From assembly GCA_009746045.1 (NCBI GenBank), contig RPFO01000392.1:2172745-2236744 (forward strand): 64,000 nucleotides of DNA, read 5' to 3'. The notes beneath the pieces are model-generated. The model was not told where the DNA came from and ran no database searches. It saw only the letters and a list, made by a program, of their open reading frames with translations. Both the position numbers and the translations under genes were made by a program. The stretch is from Mesostigma viride (taxonomy: Eukaryota; Streptophyta; Mesostigmatophyceae; Mesostigmatales; Mesostigmataceae). Positions within the stretch are counted from its first letter, which is position 1; the number at the start of each line of letters is the position of its first letter. Shown here piece by piece: positions 32,401-46,200 of this stretch.

Positions 32401-35400
32401 ATGGATCACAGGGAGCATGTGCATGGATCTAAACGCAGATATCTATCCATCTTACACCTCGACAGCTGCTATATGGTGCCGCGATGGTCAAAATGACTAC
32501 GTTCACAATAAAACCAAGTTCCTCATTCCCACTGCCCACACCTGCTTCTGCGGCAGCAGCAGGTGCAGCCCCTGCGCGTTGACGCCCAGCACCAGGTCCT
32601 GCTCTTGGTACCCGTTGCATGCCTTCATCTGCGGCCGTTGGAAACAGAGGAAGCAGCCCAAAGGCAGGCAGATAGTGATCAGGTTCCCCAACAGAAGAAC
32701 AAGATGTGGCAGCCAGTGCACAAAATGCAAGTGTGAGGGTGGAAAATGCTGCGGACAAAGAAGTGCTCATGGTGTAGTCGTAGAACTTGGAAATGACTCC
32801 TTTTGCATCGTCTCCTCCCCTCCCATGCAGTCGCAGATCACATAAAAAGCTAGGCCCATTAGGATACAGGAATGCTACTCCCCAAGTGCAACTCCACCAC
32901 GCGGCACTCTCTGCCAGTCACTGCACCCACCTGCACGTTGTAGAAGGCGCAACCGTACACGGGCACCAACGAGGCGGCCTGCAGGTACATCTGCTTGAGC
33001 AGCGCCAGCGGCTTGAAGTCAAACTGGGCGCTCTTCTCCACGACCGATGCCTCCAGGTCACCAAGAACGTGCTCCAGGGAGGCGCTCGCGGGCACGCCCC
33101 CACTGGCGAGCGTGGCGGCGGCGGAGACGAAGAGGGGGGGGAGGAACTCGTGGAGCAGGTCCCTGAGGGGGTGTGGGTGTGGGGGGGGCCGGGCATGGGG
33201 GAGGGAGATCATACCGCGATGTGGTGGCTTAGGTATGCCATCGGTTACAGTGTTTGCGCAAGCTAGCAACCAACTACTGCCCTCCCATGTTTTGCATCAA
33301 AATTAATTGGGAAGTAGAGGCAGCGAGGTCTGCTCATGACCCTTTAATGATCACCACAACAGTTTAGCAACAGGCGCTTGCAGATGCATGGACGATGGAG
33401 AGCGAAATTCCACAGAGTTTTGTATTGAGTTCGCAATCAGAAAGTGCTCAAGCCGAGGCATCGTGGATGTGCATGGGGTCTGGGTTTCACCTGATCATCC
33501 CTGGCTGCAGGCACTGGCCCGCACCCTGAGGCCCGCCGCCCTGGTACCGGATGTGCGCCTGCAGGGCAGCCAGGTAGGACAGCTCGGCCTGGCTGAAGAC
33601 GGGGCAGTCGAGCACAAAGGATACCGCCTGCAGGGGCAAGAACAAGACAGGGCGCGACAAAGGGGCAAGAACAAGACACGGCGCGACAAAGGGGCAAGAA
33701 CAAGACACGGTGCGACAAAGGGGCAAGAACAAGACAGGGCGCGACAAAGGGGCAAGAACAAGACACGGTGCGACAAAGGGGCAAGAACAAGACAGGGCGC
33801 GACAAAGGGGCAAGAACAAGACAGGGCGCGACAAAGGGGCAAGAACAAGACATGGCGCGACAAAGGGGCAAGAACAAGACACGGCGCGACAAAGGGGCAA
33901 GAACAAGACACGGTGCGACAAAGGGGCAAGAACAAGACAGGGCGCGACAAAGGGGCAAGAACATGACAGGGCGCGACAAAGGGGCAAGAACAAGACAGGG
34001 CGCGACAAAGGGGCAAGAACAAGACAGGGCGCGACAAAGGGGCAAGAACAAGACAGGGCGCGACAAAGGGGCAAGAACAAGACAGGGCGCGACAAAGGGG
34101 CAAGAACAAGACAGGGCGCGACAAAGGGGCAAGAACAAGACACGGTGCGACAAAGGGGCAAGAACATGACAGGGCGCGACAAAGGGGCAAGAACAAGACA
34201 GGGCGCGACAAAGGGGCAAGAACAAGACATGGCGCGACAAAGGGGCAAGAACAAGACACGGCGCGACAAAGGGGCAAGAACAAGACACGGTGCGACAAAG
34301 GGGCAAGAACAAGACAGGGCGCGACAAAGGGGCAAGAACATGACAGGGCGCGACAAAGGGGCAAGAACAAGACAGGGCGCGACAAAGGGGCAAGAACAAG
34401 ACATGGCGCGACAAAGGGGCAAGAACAAGACACGGTGCGACAAAGGGGCAAGAACAAGACAGGGCGCGACAAAGGGGCAAGAACAAGACAGGGCGCGACA
34501 AAGGGGCAAGAACAAGACAGGGCGCGACAAAGGGGCAAGAACAAGACAGGGCGCGACAAAGGGGCAAGAACAAGACAGGGCGCGACAAAGGGGCAAGAAC
34601 AAGACAGGGCGCGACAAAGGGGCAAGAACAAGACAGGGCGCGACAAAGGGGCAAGAACAAGACAGGGCGCGACAAAGGGGCAAGAACAAGACAGGGCGCG
34701 ACAAAGGGGCAAGAACAAGACACGGCGCAACAAAGGGGCAAGAACAAGACACGGTGCGACAAAGGGGCAAGAACAAGACAGGGCGCGACAAAGGGGCAAG
34801 AACAAGACACGGCGCGACAAAGGGGCAAGAACAAGACACGGCGCGTCAAAGGGGCAAGAACAAGACAGGGCGCGACAAAGGGGCAAGAACAAGACAGGGC
34901 GCGACAAAGGGGCAAGAACATGACAGGGCGCGACCAAGGGGCAAGAACAAGACAGGGCGCGACAAAGGGGCAAGAACAAGACAGGGCGCGACAAAGGGGC
35001 AAGAACAAGACATGGCGCGACAAAGGGGCAAGAACAAGACAGGGCGCGACAAAGGGGCAAGAACAAGACAGGGCGCGACAAAGGGGCAAGAACAAGACAT
35101 GGCGCGACAAAGGGGCAAGAACAAGACACGGCGCGACAAAGGGGCAAGAACAAGACACGGTGCGACAAAGGGGCAAGAACAAGACAGGGCGCGACAAAGG
35201 GGCAAGAACAAGACACGGCGCGACAAAGGGGCAAGAACAAGACACGGCGCGACAAAGGGGCAAGAACAAGACAGGGCGCGACAAAGGGGCAAGAACATGA
35301 CAGGGCGCGACAAAGGGGCAAGAACAAGACAGGGCGCGACAAAGGGGCAAGAACAAGACAGGGCGCGACAAAGGGGCAAGAACAAGACAGGGCGCGACAA

Positions 35401-37222
35401 AGGGGCAAGAACAAGACATGGCGCGACAAAGGGGCAAGAACAAGACAGGGCGCGACAAAGGGGCAAGAACAAGACAGGGCGCGACAAAGGGGCAAGAACA
35501 AGACAGGGCGCGACAAAGGGGCAAGAACAAGACAGGGCGCGACAAAGGGGCAAGAACAAGACATGGCGCGACAAAGGGGCAAGAAGGGGCATTGAACAGC
35601 AGCAGGAGGATGGCTGACGATAGGTATGAGTAGCAGCAAGCCAGGGAATGACGAGTGACGTGTCTGCATCCACTTCACATGCCCGTTGCAATGCTGTGCC
35701 GCAAGCGCGCGCATCTGTGCGCTGTTTCACAAAGTAGTTCTGGATCTCCGTCCTGGGATGGGATACAGTGCTATTTGGCAGGTGTCATTCATTGCAAGGC
35801 CTTGCTTCCAACGCCACCATTCGCAGCGCAAGTCACTTTCTTGTACGAACATGCCAGGTTGTGGCTTCTGTTGCGATTCCGTCGCTACCAAGGGTCGGCC
35901 AGCCGATGCGGCCTGCATTATGGAAACATCATAGAGAATGCACCACTATTCACAATTTGGCAGGTAGCGACGGCATCTCTGCATGCCCAGTTGCCCACCC
36001 TGGCCCACCTGGCAGTAGTCCATGTCCGACACGATGCTGTCTTGGCTCGCCAGCTGGGCAGGCTTCAGGTCTTTGTCCCTGGGGGTGAAGATGACCCGGC
36101 GGAACGCCACGCACGCCTTGGGCCCCTGGTTGCAAGCGTTGTTGTTGCTGCCCTCGCCCTTGCCCTTGTCCTTGTTCTTTGCCGCTGCGGCCGCCCTCTG
36201 CTCGTTGCTGTCGCGCAGGCGGCGTGACAGCGGCAGCATCAGCTCGTTTTCTTTGATGACGCGCGCCGTGCGCACTGTGTGGGGGGGTGGGGGGCAGGTC
36301 AGGGAATGAAGAACCGAGGCGACAAGGGCGTGGTGAGGGTTCGTGAGGCCCTGGACATCAGGATTCAGGTGCAAGCGTGTGAGACGTTTTGTCCCAGTGA
36401 ATGCTAGAAAGGCAGCCAAACGCCTACTGCCGGCTTTGCCACGCCCATGATGCCAGCCGCGAGGAGCTGCTTGGATCGCAGCGCAGCGCAGCTATCGCAC
36501 TGTATGCATGATCATGAAATCGCTGACAACAAAGGTGGCCATGGGAAATAATATGACAACTAATTGGGTGGCGTGTTGCAGCCAAGGTGGATTCGATTGT
36601 CCAGATTGGTTCTCACATCATGCGATGTGAGGGGGGGGGGGCATCACCGCCACTCTGCATGATCCCGTGCTGCGACACGCTAGTGCCGCGCCATGCCATT
36701 ACTGGACACATGGACCTGCCCTGATGGGGCAAGGGGGAACAAAGCGGAGGGTTTGGTGCCGGAAGGAACCAGCCTACGAAAGGCTCGATGCACCGGCCCC
36801 CGACCTCCCCGACCCCCCCCCCCCGAAATGAAACAAACTCTTCCTTTGCAATTTACAAGTCACTGTGCAAATGGAGGAATCTACCACAACAGCACGCCAC
36901 CACCCCAATCTGCCAGTCCCCATGCATGCACCCAGCAGCACCGCCAAGTCCCCGTACCTTCGGCGAATACCCCCGGGCTATCCCCCGGCTTGGCCACGCT
37001 CATCTCCTGCAGTGCGAAGAACTGCATGGCGGCAAAGTGGTCCGGGTTCTGGTCCAGCGAGCACCCCAGCAACGAGAGCACCTCCATGAAAACATCGCGC
37101 GCCTCGCTGGCGTCAGTGATGGGGATGGCCAGCAGCGAGCCGTCAGGTAACTCCACCTCGACCAAGTCGCCGCCATCGATTGTCGCCGCCATGTTGGGCG
37201 CAGCGTGGCTGGGACGCATGTT
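29453..37222 (-). CDS. Myosin tail: FERM domain (exons 17-23)
   Basis: F1 lobe: [20 protein letters not shown], then [17 protein letters not shown] Lys/Gly/Asn-rich insert (about 35 residues, [14 protein letters not shown]) interrupts it before [16 protein letters not shown]2: [19 protein letters not shown], then [20 protein letters not shown] and [18 protein letters not shown]3: [32 protein letters not shown] and WSFTTLQ. FERM tails bind membrane proteins or microtubules. Only about ten residues separate the PH domain from F1, leaving no room for the MyTH4 domain that normally precedes myosin FERM domains. Confidence 0.88.
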
Positions 37223-40200
37223 CTGCTTGAATGATAAACAAACAAATCAATGGGGCGCAGGAGAGAGGAATGAAAAGTTGAGGGCCATGTGGCACAATAA
37301 GAATAGGGCATTCTGGGCGTGTCCTTGCCCGCCTGTTCCAACAAAATGTTCACGCTGCTTCGCACCACAGCGATCATGATGCCAGCAGAGTGGGAACCCA
37401 AACTTGTATCCAGCTGGCACGTTTGATCACCAGGGCGGCGCAGAGATCCCACAGCTGACACACAGAAACATGAACTCAGAAAGCACGGCGTAATACAGGC
37501 TGCACGATCCAACCAAGCTTTGCAACGCTAAAATTGACACTTTCCCACAAAGCCAGCCAGCAAGTCAGCCACCCTTCACACTCCTCACCCATCAGGTTGT
37601 CAAGCTCGCCCACCCCCCCAACACATGGTCGTGCGTTACCCTAACCCCTAACCCCTCAACTTCAACCCTCTCCCCCTATCTTAGCCGCTCTTCTGCACAC
37701 ATTAAACCCTGAATCCTCTACTCCCCCCACACCTTACTGCACTGCCTTCAACCCTTATCAGAAAAGCCCGACACTCCTTGTTTCTCTGCCTTAGCTTTCA
37801 CCACCAACCTCGTTATGCTCCAGTGCCATAACTGAACACGTGGCTATCTTGTTGTGCTGGCAAACACCCTGAACCCTACTCCCCCCCTCCCCCCCTCCCC
37901 CATGCACACACACCTTGCTGCGCTGGCACACACCCCGAACCCTACTCCCCCCCCCCCCCCCCCTCCACCTTGCTGCGCTGGCAAACACCCCTCCCCCCCC
38001 CCCCCCTCCCCCACGCACACACACCTTGCTGCGCTGGCACACACCCCGAACCCTAGTCCGCCCCCCTTCACGCACACGCACCTTGCTGCGCTGCTATACC
38101 ATAGAAGCAAGCGATGTACCTTGCTACGCTGCCGTGACCCCTGACATGAAAACACCCCCCCTGGTACCTTGCACCTCTGCCTTCAACTGCATGCATACAG
38201 AAGAAGCACTCACCTTGCTCATGTGCCACCTTTCCCCTCCCCCCCACCCCCCACCCCTCATACCTTGCTCCTCTGGCGCGCGATCTCGTCCTCGATCGCG
38301 TGCAGCCACCGGTCGCGCTCGCCCTCGCTCTCCAGCCCGACCTTGAGCATAGTATTATCCGTGTTCAGCTGAAGGAAGGCCACGCACTGCCGCGGCGCCA
38401 GCACACCGTACGCCTGACCCGACACGGTCGCGCTGCCATCCACCACCGTAAAGCCCTGCTCATCCGGGGGGGTGATGAGGTGGCGCAAAAGGGCAAGCGC
38501 GGCGAGGCATGTTTCATTGTCAGAAGTGGCAAGAATATCCGGGAAGGTATAGAAGACATTATTGCTGATCCTCCAAACAATCTGTCCGGTGATGGCTTGA
38601 AGTAGACCTGCATGTGACCAAGTGAGAACACCCTCAAGGAACACACATGCAAAGTGGATGTTACCTGACAGCGAGCCGGGTCGCCTGGGATCTAAAACGA
38701 TGAGATTTGGGTGCATTTCAGACATCCCACCTTTGAAGGCCACCGAATGGATTCTGCTGGGCACTTGATCACTGGACCCGCCAACCCAGGCCTCACTGCA
38801 TCCCTATCAATCCCCATTCTCCGTCCCGCTCCGGCGCCCACATGTGCAACAAACTGGTATCATGCGTACCGTGCACTCGGCGTAGGGCTCCTCGCTGTCG
38901 AAGAACTGCAGCTGGCCGTTGTAGAGGCGGAAGTAGGTCAGCTTCCAGGTGAAGCGTGAGAAGAGGCCGCGGCCCGCCTTGTGCACCCAGCCCTCCACCT
39001 GCCAGGGGGGTGATGGTGAAAATATGATGCCGCGCAAATGTGCATGTCGACAGCATAAGGGGGTGCGTGACAAACACACAAGCGTGGGCGCTCATGTCGG
39101 CACCAGCACATCGAGCTCCAGCTTACATTACCGCTTGCATGCACGATGCTTGCAGCACGCAAGCTGATGCCAGCATGGTGTGGCTGCCAGCACCTGATGG
39201 CGGGAGGTTTTGCACCTGCTCCTAAACCTCGTCCCAGCTTGTACATGTCTATCCGTGTTCCCCATCACCACAGTGTTGACCGGCCGAGTATGCCTTAGTG
39301 AAAACAAGCAACCGTCGTCCTGTCAGCACCAAGTCTGGCACCCAGGTCTGACAGGGAGCCACTGGTAAACGTTGGCCTGTCGTGCATGGGAAGAAGAACT
39401 GACAGGTCATCTATGCAGAGGTCATCACAACAGCTCCCACGCTGGCAACAGCCCAAGCTAGCATGACAGGGCCCGCCTAATCATTTACAGGCACCATTCT
39501 GCTATGACCACCCGTGACCGCACAGTTTCAAGGAACCATGGGACCATGCTGTACCAGAATCCTACTCCGTGCATGCTCGTCCCGTACCACCTGGGATTCT
39601 CGTAGCCGACATGCATGCCCGGGTACTATACCATACCACACTACACTACAATCACGTTATGCACACGGCCGTACCATCTGCGACTCATTCTCGTAGTCCA
39701 ACTGCGGGCCCGCCGCCCGATCCGCGTGCACCCCCTTGAGGGTAGACACCATGTCTGCCAACGACAAGGGCAGCGGGTGCATGACGCGCGGCTGCACGCC
39801 TGATATGGCTGCCTGCAGCACCTTGGCGGGCTTGAGGCGCGGCGCCCACTCCCCCCACCAGCTGCCATCCGTCACCATGTCCCACGCCTTGCTGGCCACC
39901 CCCTCCCCCTCCACGTTCACCGGTAGTGGCAACCCGTGCCCATGGGGCATATTGGGCGTATCCATGTCACCATTGGCGGTTGGGTGGACACCCTTGGCAG
40001 TGTCTTTGGGAGGAGGCGGCTTGCCCTCGGCATCCGTAGACTTCTTCTCGGCACCGGCGCTGTTTTGACCCTCGTCCCCCTTTCCACCAGCCCCCTTTTC
40101 TGCGTTTGCAGCGCCCTTGCCCTCGGCTTCCGGCGGCTGCTTCGCCTTTGCGGCGGCATCTGCTTGCGCACGCTCAGCTGCCGCTTTCTCCTCCTCCTTT

Positions 40201-43200
40201 TTGCGTTTCTCCTCTTCCTCCTTCCTCCGCCTTTCCTCTTCTTCTCTGCGCTTGCGTGCCGCTTCGGCCTCCTTGCGACGTTTGAGCTCTTTCCGCGCCA
40301 GCATGCGCCGCGTGTCTGGCCACGCAATGGCGCAAGGGCAGCGAGGAAATATTCATAATGAGCAGGCAAACAATTGAATTTAAATTCATATTTTAAAAAA
40401 CATCATGCATACGGAAAGTGGACATTTTTAACGCTTGCAATCACATATATGGCATCTGAATGGCTGTCAGCCCCCCAAAAGCATTGATCACAGTTACCAG
40501 CGTCGACCGTTCCGCAGTCAGAGCACCATACCCACAGCCGGAGCAACATAATGGCCTGGATGGCACCCGGCTGGATAGCTGGCTGGGCAGCATGCTGGAA
40601 TGCGGGACGGCTGAGCAGCTTTCTAAGTAACAGTGCAATCAGGCTATTTCCACCCGAAAGTACCATGCATGGCTGGTGCAGCGGCCATGTGTATGTTACT
40701 TGTAGGTTCTGACATGGGCCATTGCATGGCTCAGAAAAGGCAAGCTCTCAGGCGAGGCATGAATCAGTGCTACCATGCCAAGGGGCAAGGGGTGGATACT
40801 AAATACTGATATTACCGATACTCATACCATTAATACTAGTAAGAGTGTTCCTACTAATACAACTAATCGACTCTGCATGGGGGAGCCGCCTGCAAATGGT
40901 AGGAGATGCTCCAAACCCAAATCCAATCCTAGTGCAGGGTTGTTGGCAGCTGCCGATTCTACAGGAACCAAACTAGTGAGCGTTAACTTGACCCTCACTG
41001 CCTCAGGACATGCATGTGGATGGCCGATGCCAGCTCACCTCGCTGAACCACGATGGCTGCGCGCCGCTTCCGCTTGAAACGACGACTGCGCACCGTCATC
41101 GCGGCCGTCAAGGAAAGACGTGGTTGTCGCAGGCACACAGGAGCACACATTCCGTCAGCGCCAGCAAGACATGCATTGTTCAGCAAGGATTTTTAATCTA
41201 GGAGCAAGGATGCGCCACCTACAGCCCGAGGTAACCTTGCACCGCCAACAACTGCATGTAGGCAGAGTGTCAACTATGGATGGTAGGCATGCTAGGCTGG
41301 GTGATACAGCTGCCTCTGACACCCCAAATGCATGAGGACAGTTCCTCAAGGAAACTTGCCGCACGAATGATGCAAGCTGGATGGACTAGTGCCAGGGAGA
41401 CCTGCGCAGGAAGGGAAGTGTGCTGCGCCACGCCACGCCACGCCACGCCACGCCACGCCACGCCACGCCACGCCACGCCACGCCACGCCACGCCACGCCA
41501 CGCCACGCCACGCCACGCCACGCCACGCCACGCCACGCCACGCCACGCCACGCCACGCCACGCCACGCCACGCCACGCCACGCCACGCCACGCCACGCCA
41601 CGCCACGCCACGCCACGCCACGGCTTGCCATGCCATGCCATGCCATGCCATGCCATGCCATGCCATGCCATGCCATGCCATGCCATGCCATGCCATGCCA
41701 TGCCATGCCATGCCATGCCATGGCAGAGCCTGCTGCTGGAGCCCTGCTGTACGCTGTGCACGTACCGTGCCGCCCACCCACGGAAGCGCCGCTGGATGGT
41801 TTGTGCATACGCAAACAAGGCGGCGTCAAGTGCTCGGTCAAGGCATAACATCTGGTGCACGCAAGTGTCAGGGGAAGATGCAAGCATGGAGCAAACAGAC
41901 AGGTCGAGGGTGCAGGTGGCAGCGAAATGGGTGGGTTAGCACTAGTAAGCGTCAACATAAAGCCTATACTCGCATGAAGTAGGCACAAAGCGCCCAATCG
42001 CGCCACCATCCATCATATAAAAAATGTAGGAGATTAAGCGAGACGAGGAAAAGCAGTGATGCAAATGCGTTAAAAGGCCGGGTGGGCTTAGATGACTGAG
42101 GCAAGGAATATCGCCCAGGGTGCAAGGCAACCCATGTGTGAGAGCAACCAACAGGAGTCCCTTACCGCGCTCTCGTCCTTGAGGAAGACCTTGGTGTTGC
42201 CCACCATCCACGCGGTCGGCAGCAGACCAAACGCCTCCGCCTTCTTGAGGATGCCTTCGGGCTTGGCCGCGCTACCCGCAGAGGGGCGGTTGGCGCCGTC
42301 CAGAACCGCGGAGAACCTGCCACCGACGCAAAAATAGGGAAGGTACTGATGCAAGGATTAGAACAAAGAAGGGACCGCTCGGAAAGGGCACCTGAGTTGC
42401 AACCGCGTTACAGGACTTCTGCACACCACCTTCAGGCTGCACATAGGTCGCCTGTGCAGCGCTCCCTTGTGATGGCTTCCATCATCCGCCACAAGCATGC
42501 CCTGCCAGTAGCAGCATCGAAGCATGTAGTGATGAACTAGCAGTGGGGGCAATCGTGGCGTTGCTTGCGTCTCCTCATGCATCAAAAGCCCCGGTTAGCT
42601 ACAACCCTAGCATTGTGAAGGCAATCTGAAACCCTCTTCTCCTATCATGCCAAGCGCGCTCGCTCCTACCCGCGCAAGAAGTCCTGCGTGTCTTGCATCA
42701 TGCCCGGCTCTTCTCTTGCATCATGGTACAGTGCGCACACACACACACCCACACACACACCTGCGCAGGAATTCCTGCTTGTCCACGCGCACGCTGAACC
42801 CTTGCTTGCGGATGAGGATGGTCTCCAACACCCCCAGGTAGCGCAGCTGGCTGCACACCATGACCGGGTCGTAGCAGTTGGCCACCTGCTGGCTGTTTGG
42901 CTTGATGCAGCGCACGTAGTGGGGGCTGGTGGAGCCCAGCACGCTCACCAGCGCACGGAGTTGCTCCTGGCAGACGACACAACAGTACGGCAGACGGCAG
43001 AACAAGAGATGGCACAGCAACGGATGGCATAAAATGGCACGAACAATGGACAAGAAAGATGGGATTGCATAGAGGGGGATGGTTCAAGTTGGGATGCCAT
43101 AGATAACCAGACATGATTTAAAAGGGCATGGGCACCCTTCCCTAGTGGACAAAAAAAAACAGTGTGCTGGAACGCCTCATTAATTGCCATGAGCGAATAG

Positions 43201-46200
43201 CATACAATCCAGTTCCCCATCAGAAGATGCCAACCTCGCCAACCAGATGGGAATGCTCTTCTCAGCTGGGCTGCGCCCCCCCTTCCACGCCAAATGACAG
43301 GGTAGGCATGTACTTGACAGGGCCTTGAATGTCACAGATGCCAACAAACAGGACCAAGGTTCTGCAACTTTTCTATCGTAGGTCCAGCCATGGATGGGTC
43401 ACTGCTGATAAAGACAATGGAGGCATGAAGACAATGAGAATCAGAACGGCGGGAAGCTCAGAGCCCCCTTCTACTGCTGGCCATCCCATGTAAAGCAATC
43501 CAAGCTCGAGAGACAAGTGGGGAGGGTGCCCAGATGGCGCATGGGAAAGAAGCGGGGGTAAAGCATAAGGGCTTTGGAGTGAGGCAGCAACTGCACTTAC
43601 CTTGAACTGGTTAGCCACGGTCGTAATGAGGCAGCAACTGCACTTACCTTGAACTGGTTGGGCACGGTCGTAATGAGGCAGCAACTGCACTTACCTTGAA
43701 CTGGTTGGGCGCGGTCGTAATGAGGCAGCAACTGCACTTACCTTGAACTGGTTGGCCACGGTGGTAATGTTGCGGCCACCCCCCTTGGCCCCCCCCGCCT
43801 TGACGCTGTCGCCGTCAGCTTCCGGCATACCCAGCATGGAGCGCATGAGCGGGCAGCCGCAGAGATCAAGCACCGCCTGCAGGTCGCCATGCAGTGTGTC
43901 CTTGTTCTTCTCCAGAAAGTTCTTCGAGCAGTAGATCACCTGGTGCACAAGCATGGTGGATCGTGCAAGCGGCGTGAGGCAGCAAATGGACACCACAACC
44001 CCCAGGGGGCCATGTCGCATTGAGGATTCGGCGATGATTCATCTCACGGGCAGCTCACGAAACAACCGGAAGCCTACACACTTAGCCCTTACTGTACCCG
44101 TAACCGCGGCGCGTGACAAAGACATGACAGCTGGACCCCTGCCAATGATACTCCTTTTCCATATATATAAGAGAACACCAAGGCCAAAATGAGCCCAGAA
44201 ACCGGCACGGGGCTACCATGACACCTAGCCCAGCAACTTGCCAAGAATGAGACAGCCACCTTGCAAGTGATTAAATAAGCTTTCCAACTATCAGATAGAT
44301 CATTATCTGTATTGCTGTTATCAGACATGTTGGCCATTAACACGCACATAATAGTCCGGAAAATGCTTCTAGGGCACAGCTGCAATGAAAGAAAAACAAG
44401 TTACCTCGCCTGCATAATGGTTGATGGTGAACGAATCCCGATGCAGCTTGGGCGTGCTGAACCCCGGCGCTCCCTTGAGAGAGTTGTTGATCGTCTGAAG
44501 GAAAGCCTCGTCGGACCCTTTGGGCAGCTGGCACTGCTCGTGCAGCACCGCAAACACACCTGTGTTCTTCTGCGAGGGGAAACGCCAAGGATGGAGTAGA
44601 GGCAAGGTGGGTGCATGCCATGGGTCATAGGGAGTATACCACATGCAGTCTGGCGTGGACTGGTAAACGAATTACTAGCATCTGCAACTGTGGACAGAAG
44701 TGGTAGTGGATACCCCGCCGGGGGCAATGCCCCATTTCCAGTCACCCCCTATTTCCCCCTCCGCCCTCCCCCTTCTCCTTGGGCCCCCCTTAAACCCTAT
44801 CATAACCCGGCCATGCCCACAGCAGTGATGTGGAGTGCACATCAACCCTGTGCCACCCCCACCATGCAACCTCCCGGCCCATCTTTGGGATGGCTCCAAA
44901 CCCCTCCCTGTGTGTGGATGCCATCCTTCTCTTCTCCACCCCCCCAACCCACTTTTCTATGGTGTCCATGGTCTTTGTCTTCTCCTTTCACCCACCCTAT
45001 CCAGGGTGTCCATGATCGTTCCCCACTCCCGCCCAACCCACCCTCTCAATGGTGTCGATAATACCCTGGTTGTCGGCAAAGTCGATGGTGATGGGCACCC
45101 CCTGCGCCCGATACTCCTCCATCTCGTGCTTGAACACGTGCTCCAGGAACTGCTGGTGCAGCTTCTCGTTGGCGAGGTTGATGCACAGCTGCTCAAAGCT
45201 GTTGGTCTGCAAAAGGCAAGCAGGCAGGGGTGGCAGCCCGAGGAAGGATTTAGTGGGATGACCCATAAGAGAATCTGGCAAACGTCACCGGATGCTACGT
45301 GCAGGCAGGTACGGGAGCCCGGCCATAAGCAAGCAAGCCAAGAAATGTTGCCGGAAGAAAGCGTCTGGCCACACTGTGAGCAAAACATGGGCCGCCCCTC
45401 ACCTGGAACGCCTCAAACCCAAAGATGTCCAGCACCTCGATGACACCTGACACCTTCTGCTGCGTCTCCATAGTGTCACTGGCAGACGTCACCGCGCACG
45501 CATGGGAGGCAGGCGCGTTTGCATGCATAGGTAGGCACACGACCAAGGGGTGGGCATATGTCAATCCCCCCCCCCCCACACAGACATGTGCACATGCACA
45601 GTCGATCAGCCAGCATTGAGAACAATGGCGCCCGTCCCAAACCAGATGCCCCTCACATGCCATGGCCTCGTTGGGCCCATCATTTGGTCCAAGCCGTCCT
45701 TTTATCTGCAGAATAACCAACGTTTGTCTGCTGTGCAACCAGGCACCCCTGTCTCCAGTAGAGTTAGCAGGCACAAATGCAAGCACTAGCTACCCAGGAA
45801 AAACGTCACCCTCGGCACTTTGCATGGATGACTTAAGTCACTGTTGCATAGTATTATACAAGCGGATTTTGTCAGTAGATGGCAACTACAAACACAGATG
45901 CACCGCAGAGGTGCAAGCACCAGCATCCTAGTCTCCAGGAACACGGGCATGGTGGGAACCCTATCTTCACTATGCAACTGTGTCCAGCCGTTGCTTCCTA
46001 TTATCAGGGGCAAGCTTGAAACCAGGTCTGTGTGCCTTACTTCTCCTCAAGCAACCGCGCGACACCGGCCGCCTGGCCCAACAGACCACGATGGCGTCGC
46101 GTCCGGATCCTTCTGCAAGCTCAGGGCTGAAACGTTTGTCCGATCCCTTGTCTTGTTGTGGATGCACTTCATACGACGACTGCCTTGCTATTGAACCCAT

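Noticed and set aside
31440-32496. MDIGNMH / MFPISIC repeat protein
   Set aside because: A 21-bp minisatellite in an intron; open in several frames and on both strands, with no start context or domain.
33437-35730. ORFs up to 739 codons rich in [14 protein letters not shown] or [12 protein letters not shown]
   Set aside because: A 29-bp unit without stops cycles through three frames; the region is an intron of the myosin gene.
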